The notes below the pieces were generated by a model. It was not told the DNA's origin. It was given only the letters and a program-made list of their open reading frames with translations, and searched no databases. DNA of 16,414 nucleotides, taken from positions 1 through 16,414 of the forward strand of contig JAEXMB010000069.1 of assembly GCA_023444705.1 (NCBI GenBank), in the 5' to 3' direction. The DNA comes from Pseudomonadota bacterium (GTDB lineage: Bacteria; Pseudomonadota; Alphaproteobacteria; Micavibrionales; UBA2020). A program made the translations under genes and the position numbers. Below are positions 7,633 to 14,188 of this stretch, piece after piece (position 1 is the stretch's first letter; every line of letters starts with the position of its first letter).

Positions 7633-9119
7633 GCAAATATATCCTTGCCATCGATCAGGGCACGACATCGACCCGCGCCATCCTGTTTGACCGTGCAGGC
7701 GCAATTGTCGGCGTGACGCAAAAAGAGCTGACGCTCGACTATCCCCACAACGGCTGGGTCGAGCAAAACCCCGAAGATATCTGGCAGGACACCCAATACG
7801 TCTGCCGCGGCGTTGTGTCGCGGTTTACAGGTGGCATCGACGACATCATCGCCATCGGCATCACCAACCAGCGTGAAACCACCATCGTGTGGGACCGCAT
7901 CACCGGCGAGGTCATCGCGCCCGCCATCGTCTGGCAGGACAGGCGCACGGCCGACATCTGCCAGCGCCTGCGCGAAGCAGGGCATAGTGATACATTCCAG
8001 AGCCGCACTGGCCTGTTGCTCGACCCTTATTTTTCAGGCACCAAGCTTGCGTGGATCCTCGACAACGTCGCAGGCGCGCGCGAGCGTGCGGAGAACGGCG
8101 AGCTGGCCTTTGGCACCGTTGACAGCTTTTTGCTGTGGCGACTGACCGGCGGTGCGGTACATGCGACGGATATCACCAACGCCTCGCGCACGCTGATGTA
8201 CAACATCGTCACGCAAGAGTGGGACGAGGAGTTGCTGCGTATTCTCGACATCCCGCGCAGCCTGCTGCCCGAAGTCTACGACAATGCCGTGACCTTTGGC
8301 ACGACGTTCAAGGAATTCCTTGGCAAGCCTGTCGCTGTCACCGGTATGGCGGGCGACCAGCAGGCGGCGCTGATCGGGCAGGCGTGCTTTAAATCCGGCA
8401 TGGTCAAAAGCACCTATGGCACGGGGTGTTTTGCGCTGATGAATATCGGCGGTGAATTCAAGGCATCGAAAAACCGCCTGCTGACCACTGTCGCTTACCG
8501 CATCAACGGGCAGATCGCCTATGCGGTCGAAGGTTCAATTTTTGTCGCCGGAGCCACCGTGCAGTGGCTGCGCGACGGGCTTGGCATCATCACCTCGGCG
8601 GCGGAGACCGAAGGCATCGTCAAAAACGTGCCCGACAACGGCGGCGTCTATCTGGTACCGGCCTTTACCGGGCTTGGCGCGCCGTACTGGCGCCCCGATG
8701 CGCGCGGTCTCATCAGCGGCCTGACGCGCGGCGCCACGGCGGCGCATCTGGTGCGCGCAGGCCTTGAGGCACAGGCCTACCAGACGCAGGACCTGATGGC
8801 CGCGATGGCCGACGACGCGGGCCATGACATCGCCGAAATCCGCGTTGATGGCGGCATGGTCAAGAACGACTGGATCTGTCAGTTCATCACCGACATCACG
8901 CGCAAGACGGTGGTGCGCCCGCAGGTGGTGGAAACCACAGCACTGGGTGCTGCCTATCTGGCGGGGTTGACGGCGGGCGTATTTGGCAGCCTTGACGACA
9001 TCGCGGCGGCGTGGAGGGAACAACACGCCTTTACGCCGCAGATGGACGGCTTTGCCGCCAGTCAGCTCTATGGCGGCTGGCAAGTCGCGGTGAAGCAGGC
9101 GCTGGCTGGCTGCGAATAA
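7629..9119 (+). CDS. glpK: Glycerol kinase
   Basis: 496 residues of the FGGY sugar-kinase family. It phosphorylates glycerol with ATP to sn-glycerol 3-phosphate, the substrate of the GlpD just upstream. Landmarks are AIDQGTTSTRAI (7-18, phosphate-1 loop), ITNQRETTIVW (78-88), DPYFSGTKLAWI (132-143), GMAGDQQAAL (239-248, catalytic base D243) and PAFTGLGAPYW. The ATG at 7629 overlaps the glpD stop; a longer in-frame reading from 7569 would lie wholly inside glpD. The E. coli fructose-bisphosphate site (GGKGGTR loop) is absent here (GTTFKEFLGKPV at about 224-235), and the segment that binds EIIA-Glc in E. coli is not recognisable. Both enterobacterial feedback controls are therefore probably missing. 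No glpF or glpR lies alongside. Confidence 0.97.
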   Translation: MSKYILAIDQGTTSTRAILFDRAGAIVGVTQKELTLDYPHNGWVEQNPEDIWQDTQYVCRGVVSRFTGGIDDIIAIGITNQRETTIVWDRITGEVIAPAIVWQDRRTADICQRLREAGHSDTFQSRTGLLLDPYFSGTKLAWILDNVAGARERAENGELAFGTVDSFLLWRLTGGAVHATDITNASRTLMYNIVTQEWDEELLRILDIPRSLLPEVYDNAVTFGTTFKEFLGKPVAVTGMAGDQQAALIGQACFKSGMVKSTYGTGCFALMNIGGEFKASKNRLLTTVAYRINGQIAYAVEGSIFVAGATVQWLRDGLGIITSAAETEGIVKNVPDNGGVYLVPAFTGLGAPYWRPDARGLISGLTRGATAAHLVRAGLEAQAYQTQDLMAAMADDAGHDIAEIRVDGGMVKNDWICQFITDITRKTVVRPQVVETTALGAAYLAGLTAGVFGSLDDIAAAWREQHAFTPQMDGFAASQLYGGWQVAVKQALAGCE

Positions 9120-9140
9120 GCCAGACTTTCTTCAATACGG

Positions 9141-10265
9141 TTATTTGAACGACGGGCGCGACGGCGCGGCTGCGGCCTGCGGTGGGGCAGGCGGTGCGGC
9201 GTTCATGCGGTGGGCCTGCGTGTAAAAGGCAAGGTCACGCTGCGCCTTTTCGCCCTGTTCGCGCAAGGTAGCGATATAGGCGGCTTCGCTGCCGCTCAGG
9301 CGCACGGTCATGCCCATCGAAGCGCTTTCGTGCAGCTTGGGGCTGAGGCCCTGCTGCTGCAACTGCTGCATGATGGCGTTGGCTTCGTATTGTGTTTTGA
9401 CGGCGATGCGCGACACAGGCACGCCGTTGGCGATTTCGGCGTCCTGCCATTCCTGCGGGCGCAGGGTTTGCAGGAAACGCTGTTGCGCGTTCAAAACTTT
9501 CACCGCGTCGTTGCCGCTCAGGCGGATGGTGGTGCCGAGCGTGGCGCTTTCATGCACGGCGGGCGTCAGGCCCTGCGCCTGCAGGATCGCGATCGCCCTG
9601 GCCACATGCGCCGCCTGCACGGGGACGCGCACGATCAGGCCGTTGGCGGTCGTTGCGGGCTGCCATGACCCCATCGCCGCATAAGGGGCGCTGCCGCCGC
9701 CATCAAGGACAAAGCCCGCATAAGGATCGGCCCCCAGCGAAGGGTTGTAGCGCATATGCGCGGGCAGGGCGCGGGTTTGTGCGGCGTCGTTGTAAGCGCC
9801 ACTGAGGGTGCGGTCATTGCGGTAGGACAGATAGCTTGATCCCGGCACGGGGCGGTCGCCCGTAACACTCAACCCCGGTGCGATGCCCGCCGCCTGCAGT
9901 TGCTGTTCCAGATGCGCGCACAGGCGCATGTAATGCGCGGCGTCGGTCGTGCGGTTGGTATAGATGGTAATCATCTTGCCGCGCTGGCCCGCCGCAGGGT
10001 CGGCAAGATGATCGATGCTGGTGCTGGCCGCGACCTTGGCCACATGGCTATGGCCGTGGTCGTTCATCAGTGTTTCGGCGACGATGTTCCAGGCGCGCTC
10101 GACATCCTGCGGCGCCACCGAGAGGCGGAATTTCCAGTCACCGACCTCAAAACCGCCTGTTTCGTAATCAGGCGGGTAGAGTTGCAGCCAGAAGCCCTTG
10201 TTCCTGCCGACATAGCCGTTTTCGAGGCGGCCGGTATTGTGCATCGATTGGTAATGATTCTGCAT
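9141..10265 (-). CDS. Putative OspF/SpvC-like (phosphothreonine lyase fold) protein with duplicated C-terminal domain
   Basis: 374 residues, no signal peptide or membrane segment. Residues about 22-152 align by eye with the OspF/SpvC phosphothreonine lyases: VGDWKFRLSV (41-50) with GDKFHIS, K77 with the SpvC catalytic Lys136 region, MITIY (98-102) with FTLY, and SSYLSYRND (143-151) with KYLSYRNE, placing R149 at SpvC Arg213. The catalytic His (SpvC His106) is Arg47 here, so normal lyase activity is doubtful. The alignment is from memory. Residues 201-268 and 273-340 are a tandem duplication. Each copy has WQ, then ANG, then a helix-like stretch, then QGL-x-P-x-x-HES and G-x-T-x-RLSG. The end is a Pro/Ala-rich tail. 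The start ATG is the first available; AAGGG lies about 10 bases upstream. The gene is convergent with glpK (21-base gap) and divergent from the next gene. Its role is unknown; an effector, toxin or modified-protein binder is possible. Confidence 0.55.
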   Translation of the reverse strand: MQNHYQSMHNTGRLENGYVGRNKGFWLQLYPPDYETGGFEVGDWKFRLSVAPQDVERAWNIVAETLMNDHGHSHVAKVAASTSIDHLADPAAGQRGKMITIYTNRTTDAAHYMRLCAHLEQQLQAAGIAPGLSVTGDRPVPGSSYLSYRNDRTLSGAYNDAAQTRALPAHMRYNPSLGADPYAGFVLDGGGSAPYAAMGSWQPATTANGLIVRVPVQAAHVARAIAILQAQGLTPAVHESATLGTTIRLSGNDAVKVLNAQQRFLQTLRPQEWQDAEIANGVPVSRIAVKTQYEANAIMQQLQQQGLSPKLHESASMGMTVRLSGSEAAYIATLREQGEKAQRDLAFYTQAHRMNAAPPAPPQAAAAPSRPSFK

Positions 10266-10288
10266 GGAATGGCGGCCCTTATATTTTG

Positions 10289-10317
10289 CATATATAATAC
10301 AAGGGGAAGGTTGCGAA
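10289..10317 (-). promoter_or_regulatory. Candidate promoter for the OspF/SpvC-like gene
   Basis: On the minus strand TTCGCA (10312-10317) and TATATG (10289-10294) are separated by 17 bases. Each matches consensus at four of six positions. Transcription would start about 17 bases upstream of the ATG. Several overlapping AT-rich hexamers make the choice uncertain. Confidence 0.3.
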
Positions 10318-10330
10318 ATAATGAACGCTG

Positions 10331-10342
10331 TAAATATATTTA
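10331..10342. promoter_or_regulatory. 12-bp perfect palindrome in the divergent spacer
   Basis: TAAATATATTTA is its own reverse complement. It lies between the two candidate divergent promoters (10289-10317 leftward, 10375-10403 rightward). A shared operator is a natural reading, but palindromes arise easily in AT-rich DNA. Confidence 0.3.
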
Positions 10343-10374
10343 ATTCAATGGCTTAAATGAGGGTAGCCTCGTTT

Positions 10375-10403
10375 TTGACATAAACAAAAAACCATCCTAG
10401 ACT
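10375..10403 (+). promoter_or_regulatory. Candidate promoter for the Cys-His-Asp protein gene
   Basis: A perfect consensus -35 TTGACA (10375-10380) is followed after 17 bases by TAGACT (10398-10403, 4/6). The predicted start near 10410 leaves a leader of about 26 bases with no clear Shine-Dalgarno sequence before the ATG at 10436. Confidence 0.55.
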
Positions 10404-10435
10404 AGCTTCTTCCTTTAGCGTCTGCGCGGTTATTC

Positions 10436-10996
10436 ATGCCCCTGAGTGTCAACGACATCATTGCCGCCATCCACGCCAGCCTGAGCGATGACCTGCTCTC
10501 GGCCAAATGGCGGCGCATTGTGGCGGGTGAGCAGGCGCGCACGTCCCTGTCGGGCCATTGCGCCATTGCGGCAGAGGCACTCTATGACCTTCTGGGTGGT
10601 GCTGCTGCGGGCTATACGCCTTATGTGTGTTCCTATCATGAGAAAGACGGGCGCGATGTTTACATCCGCGCACCGCAAGGCCACGAGCCGCTGACGCACT
10701 GGTGGGTGCGTGCGCCCAAAGGCGCGCAACGCGGCGCGGGCGATGTCATCGACCCCACGGCAGGGCAATACCCTTATCCGTTTCCTTATCAGCATGGCCA
10801 GCCTGCGGGGTTTATGTCACCGTTTCCGCCATCGCAGCGCGCCCGCACGATCATCGCACGGGTGGAGCGCAAGCTTGGCGCGCGCGCCGTGCGCGATTTC
10901 CGTGCGGCGCAGGTTGCGGCCTATGGGCGCGCGGGCGGTCGTGCCGTTCTGGGCAAGGCCGATCAGCGCCGCATGCGCGAGCTGCGCCGCCGCTAG
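10436..10996 (+). CDS. Phage-type hypothetical protein with a Cys-His-Asp (papain/transglutaminase-like) layout
   Basis: 186 residues. The core pattern is SGHCAIAAEALYDLLGG (39-55), then THWWV (87-91), then GDVIDPTAGQYPYPFPY (102-118), and then the block GFMSPFPPSQRARTIIARV (125-143). I recognise this arrangement (GHC...EALY.LLGG, HW, DPTA.Q, PSKRA) from uncharacterised phage and prophage proteins. C42, H88 and D106 fall in the order and context of a papain or transglutaminase-like triad, with the Cys at the start of a helix. Activity is not shown. The C-terminus (from about 144) is strongly basic (QRRMRELRRR) and could bind nucleic acid. The gene is alone on its strand, with a strong -35 box and its own terminator. 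Other phage genes are not visible nearby, so it may be a domesticated or horizontally acquired single gene. Confidence 0.6.
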   Translation: MPLSVNDIIAAIHASLSDDLLSAKWRRIVAGEQARTSLSGHCAIAAEALYDLLGGAAAGYTPYVCSYHEKDGRDVYIRAPQGHEPLTHWWVRAPKGAQRGAGDVIDPTAGQYPYPFPYQHGQPAGFMSPFPPSQRARTIIARVERKLGARAVRDFRAAQVAAYGRAGGRAVLGKADQRRMRELRRR

Positions 10997-11011
10997 CCCA
11001 GCAACAGGCAG

Positions 11012-11048
11012 AAAAAAACCGGCCCGCAGATGCTGGGCCGGTTTTTTT
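11012..11048 (+). terminator. Bidirectional intrinsic terminator between convergent genes
   Basis: AAAAAAACCGGCCC (11012-11025) pairs perfectly with GGGCCGGTTTTTTT (11035-11048) around a 9-base loop. It follows the rightward gene ending at 10996. With seven A on its left side it can equally end the leftward secA-entericidin transcript. Confidence 0.92.
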
Positions 11049-11068
11049 GCGTTCGGTACAACGGGCGA

Positions 11069-11224
11069 TTAGTAGCCTTTGTTGTCCTGTGCGGCGTTTT
11101 CAAGGCCGCGGCCCGCTGCTTGTGCGTCTTCGCCAAGGCCTTCCATCGTGTTGCAGGCGGCAACGTTCAGGGTGAGGATGGCAAGCAGGGCGAGGCAGGC
11201 GATTTTCTGGGTGGTCTTGGTCAT
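11069..11224 (-). CDS. Entericidin-family small lipoprotein
   Basis: A 51-residue lipoprotein precursor. It opens MTKTTQKIACLALLAILTLN and continues VAAC, a clear lipobox with the acylated cysteine at 24. The mature part, CNTMEGLGEDAQAAGRGLEN followed by AAQDNKGY, has the C-N-T-x-x-G-x-G-E-D signature of entericidins A/B. Signal peptidase II would leave a 28-residue membrane-anchored peptide. In E. coli EcnB is a bacteriolytic stationary-phase lipoprotein and EcnA its antidote; single-copy homologues are common in alphaproteobacteria and their role is unsettled. AAGGAGA at 11232-11238 (minus strand) is a strong ribosome site seven bases from the ATG. It starts 42 bases after the secA stop with no terminator between, so it may be read with secA, and it ends just before the shared terminator. 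No second entericidin gene is visible. Confidence 0.88.
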   Translation of the reverse strand: MTKTTQKIACLALLAILTLNVAACNTMEGLGEDAQAAGRGLENAAQDNKGY

Positions 11225-11266
11225 CTGGCAGTCTCCTTATAAGTATGGCTGTCGTTGGTGATGAAG

Positions 11267-13957
11267 TCAGATTTGGCCGTGGCAGTATTTATATTTTTTG
11301 CCTGATCCGCAAGGGCAAGCAGCATTGCGGGGTGTTTTGCTCCATGTCGCGGGGTCGTCCTTGTCAAAGGCGAGGGTCAGCACGGGGCCTTGAGGCGGTG
11401 CTGTGTCAGCCTTGGCTTCGGGGCCACGCGACAGTTGCGTTTTGACGTTCTGGCGCAGTTCCGGCACGGCGGGGGTCGCATCGGCATGCAGTTCCATCAG
11501 GCACATGGCGGTGGTGACGCGCTCGCGCAGGGTGACCAGCATTTGCTGGAACATGGCAAAGGCCTCGGTCTTGTACTCGTTGAGCGGGTCTTTCTGGCCG
11601 TAGGCGCGCAGCATGATGCCCTGACGCAGGTAGTCGAGGTTGAGCAGATGCTCCTTCCACGTCTGGTCGAGCAGTTGCAGCAGAACGCTCTTTTCGATCT
11701 GGCGCAGGATCTCGGCGGGCATGGTGGCCTCGCGCGCGGCCAGGCGGCCTTCGATCTCGGCGGTGATGCGCTCGCGGATGATCTGCTCGTCGACACCTTC
11801 CTCGCGCACCCAGTCCTCGGCGGGAACCTGAATGCCCAGCAGGCGCTGGCAGTCGGTGCGCAGGCCATGCGCGTCCCACTGCTCGGCATAGCTGCCTTCG
11901 GGGATGGCCTGATCGACGATGCTGTCGATCACTTCGTGGCGCATATCGACGATGATGTCCGACACGTCGTTGCTGTTCATGACGTCGCGGCGCTGGTCAT
12001 AGACGACCTTGCGCTGGTCGTTCATGACGTTGTCGAACTTCAGCAGGTTTTTACGCACATCGAAATGCTGGGCTTCGACTTTCTTCTGCGCGCGTTCGAT
12101 GGCGGTATTGATCCACGGGTGGATGATTGGCTGGCCGGGCTTCAGGCCCATCTTTTGCAGGAAGACGTCCATTTTCTCCGAGCCGAAGATACGCATCAGG
12201 TCGTCTTCGAGCGAGATGAAGAACTTCGACGCGCCCGCATCGCCCTGACGGCCCGAGCGGCCGCGCAGCTGGTTGTCGATGCGGCGCGATTCATGGCGCT
12301 CGGAACCGACGACATAAAGGCCGCCCGCGCGTTTGACGACATCTGCCGCTTCGTTGATTTCCGCCGTGATCTCCGCCGTCAGGCGCGCGCGTGTCGCATC
12401 GTCGGCGTCTTCGGGGATGTCTTGTTCAAGGCGCATTTCAAGGTTGCCGCCAAGCTTGATGTCGGTGCCGCGGCCTGCCATGTTGGTGGCGATGGTGACG
12501 GCACCCGGGCGGCCTGCTTGCGAAATGATATAGGCCTCTTGCTCGTGGTGGCGGGCGTTGAGAACGTTGTGTTCGATCTTGCGCGCCTTGAGCAGTTTGG
12601 ACAGCTTTTCCGACTTTTCGATCGAGGTGGTGCCGACCAGCACGGGCTGCTGGCGCTCGCGGCATTGCTCGATCAGGTCGATGATGGCGTTGTATTTTTC
12701 CTCGGTCGAGCGATAGATCTCGTCATGATGGTCAAGGCGCACAGCGGGCAGGTTGGTGGGGATTTCAACCACCTGCAGGTTGTAGATCGCCTCGAACTCG
12801 TCTTTCTCGGTCATGGCCGTACCGGTCATGCCGGCCAGCTTGGGATACATGCGGAAGTAGTTCTGGAAGGTGATGCTGGCCAGAACCTGGCTTTCGTTTT
12901 GCACCTTCACGCGCTCTTTGGCTTCGAGCGCCTGGTGCAGGCCTTCGGAGAAGCGGCGGCCTTCCATCATGCGTCCGGTGAATTCGTCGATGATGATGAC
13001 GGCGTTGTCCTTGACGATGTAGTCGACATCGCGCGAGAACAGCTTGTGCGCGCGAAGCGCCTGATTGACGTGGTGGACCAGCGTGATGTTCTGCGCGTCG
13101 TACAGGCCGCCTTCGGTCAGGATGCCAAGGTCGCGCAGGATTTGCTCGACATGTTCGTTGCCGCGCTCGGTAAAGGTGATGGTCTTGTGCTTTTCGTCGA
13201 TTTCGTAATCTTCCGCGCTCAGGAGGGGGATGACGGCGTCGGCTTTGCGGTACATCTCCGCACTGTCCTCGATGGCGCCGGAGATGATGAGCGGCGTGCG
13301 CGCCTCGTCGATCAGGATGCTGTCGACCTCGTCCACGATGGCGTAGTTAAAGGCGCGCTGGACCATGTCGGTCAGGCGGAATTTCATGTTGTCGCGCAGG
13401 TAGTCAAAGCCGAATTCGTTGTTGGTGCCATAGGTGATGTCGGCGGCATAAGCGGCGCGGCGCATCTCGTCGGGCAGGTTGGCGATGATGTAGCCGACCG
13501 ACAGGCCAAGCTTGCGGTAGATCGGGCTCATCCAGTTGGCGTCGCGCTGCGCGAGGTAGTCGTTGACGGTGACGACATGCACGCCCTTGCCCTCGATGGC
13601 GTTGAGGTAAACGGCCAGCGTTGCGGTCAGGGTTTTACCTTCACCGGTGCGCATCTCGGGGATAAAACCTTCGTGCAGCGCGATACCGCCCATCATCTGC
13701 ACGTCAAAGGGACGCATGCCCATGACGCGCTTGGATGCCTCGCGCACGGTGGCGAAAGCTTCGGGCAAAATATCGTCGAGCGTTTTGCCGTCGGCCAGCA
13801 TCTGGCGGAACTTTGCGGTCTGCGCGGTCAGCTGCGTGTCGGTGAGGGCGCTGATCTCGTCTTCAAGCGCGTTGATCTGTGCGACGCGGCGGGAATAGCT
13901 TTTGACAAGACGCTCGTTGGAGGAGCCGAACAGGGAGCGTGCAAAGGCAGCGAACAT
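11267..13957 (-). CDS. secA: Protein translocase ATPase SecA
   Basis: 896 residues from the ATG at 13957. SecA drives preproteins through the SecYEG channel by ATP hydrolysis. Visible are MRTGEGKTL (Walker A, about 102-110), TVNDYLA, YGTNNEFGFDYLRDN, DEVDSILIDEARTP (209-222, Walker B/DEAD-like), MTGTA, ATNMAGRGTDIKLGGN and RGRSGRQGDAG of the second motor domain. The C-terminal zinc finger CPCGSGKKYKYCH (C881, C883, C892, H893) binds SecB. A GTG 30 bases upstream is in frame. The ATG is chosen because AAGGAA lies nine bases before it, the encoded start matches family N-termini (FARSLFGSSNERL), and the promoter candidate at 13992-14019 would start RNA at or just after that GTG. It is followed by the entericidin gene and divergent from the foldase gene. 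Confidence 0.98.
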   Translation of the reverse strand: MFAAFARSLFGSSNERLVKSYSRRVAQINALEDEISALTDTQLTAQTAKFRQMLADGKTLDDILPEAFATVREASKRVMGMRPFDVQMMGGIALHEGFIPEMRTGEGKTLTATLAVYLNAIEGKGVHVVTVNDYLAQRDANWMSPIYRKLGLSVGYIIANLPDEMRRAAYAADITYGTNNEFGFDYLRDNMKFRLTDMVQRAFNYAIVDEVDSILIDEARTPLIISGAIEDSAEMYRKADAVIPLLSAEDYEIDEKHKTITFTERGNEHVEQILRDLGILTEGGLYDAQNITLVHHVNQALRAHKLFSRDVDYIVKDNAVIIIDEFTGRMMEGRRFSEGLHQALEAKERVKVQNESQVLASITFQNYFRMYPKLAGMTGTAMTEKDEFEAIYNLQVVEIPTNLPAVRLDHHDEIYRSTEEKYNAIIDLIEQCRERQQPVLVGTTSIEKSEKLSKLLKARKIEHNVLNARHHEQEAYIISQAGRPGAVTIATNMAGRGTDIKLGGNLEMRLEQDIPEDADDATRARLTAEITAEINEAADVVKRAGGLYVVGSERHESRRIDNQLRGRSGRQGDAGASKFFISLEDDLMRIFGSEKMDVFLQKMGLKPGQPIIHPWINTAIERAQKKVEAQHFDVRKNLLKFDNVMNDQRKVVYDQRRDVMNSNDVSDIIVDMRHEVIDSIVDQAIPEGSYAEQWDAHGLRTDCQRLLGIQVPAEDWVREEGVDEQIIRERITAEIEGRLAAREATMPAEILRQIEKSVLLQLLDQTWKEHLLNLDYLRQGIMLRAYGQKDPLNEYKTEAFAMFQQMLVTLRERVTTAMCLMELHADATPAVPELRQNVKTQLSRGPEAKADTAPPQGPVLTLAFDKDDPATWSKTPRNAACPCGSGKKYKYCHGQI

Positions 13958-13991
13958 GGCCAAGATTTCCTTAAATGTGTGAGACACCTGT

Positions 13992-14019
13992 CATATAACG
14001 CCACGCCCCCGCCTGTCAA
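13992..14019 (-). promoter_or_regulatory. secA: Candidate secA promoter
   Basis: Read leftward, TTGACA (14014-14019) is a perfect -35 and TATATG (13992-13997) a fair -10, with 16 bases between. Transcription would start near 13985, leaving a leader of about 28 bases before the ATG at 13957. This argues against the upstream GTG as the start codon. Confidence 0.55.
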
Positions 14020-14086
14020 TGAAGGGTAGGGGGGATAATGCTTGAAAATAAAGGCAATAGCGATAAAAAGGCCCTTGCCGCGGGGC

Positions 14087-14115
14087 TTGTGCGCGCAGGT
14101 AATCGGGCGTATACC
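14087..14115 (+). promoter_or_regulatory. Weak candidate promoter for the foldase gene
   Basis: TTGTGC (14087-14092) and TATACC (14110-14115) are 17 bases apart, about 70 bases before the start codon. Both hexamers are incomplete matches, and the surrounding 14020-14188 stretch shows no other obvious element. Confidence 0.25.
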
Positions 14116-14188
14116 CGTGGAACAGGGCAGGGGCTGTCACAGGCGACTCAGGCCCCGGTTAATTTGATCCTTTTCAGGAGAATATGGA

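Noticed and set aside
9120..9140. Terminator between convergent glpK and the lyase-like gene
   Set aside because: The 21-base gap has no inverted repeat or U-tract, so I did not call one.
9141..10265. SPOR or peptidoglycan-binding repeat protein as identity of the two-repeat gene
   Set aside because: The repeats are similar in length to SPOR domains, but there is no membrane anchor or signal peptide. The HES and RLSG core does not match SPOR, while the N-terminal half fits the OspF/SpvC pattern better.
13955..13987. GTG at 13987 as the secA start, adding ten residues
   Set aside because: The ATG at 13957 has a good AAGGAA site and matches family N-termini. The TTGACA/TATATG promoter would start RNA at about the GTG itself.
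11390..14029. Open frame of 879 codons on the plus strand across nearly all of secA
   Set aside because: It is the exact antisense of secA. High GC at third positions makes stop codons rare in the opposing frame. The translation is a low-complexity mix of V, D, H, A and Q residues with no domain, and secA is unmistakable.
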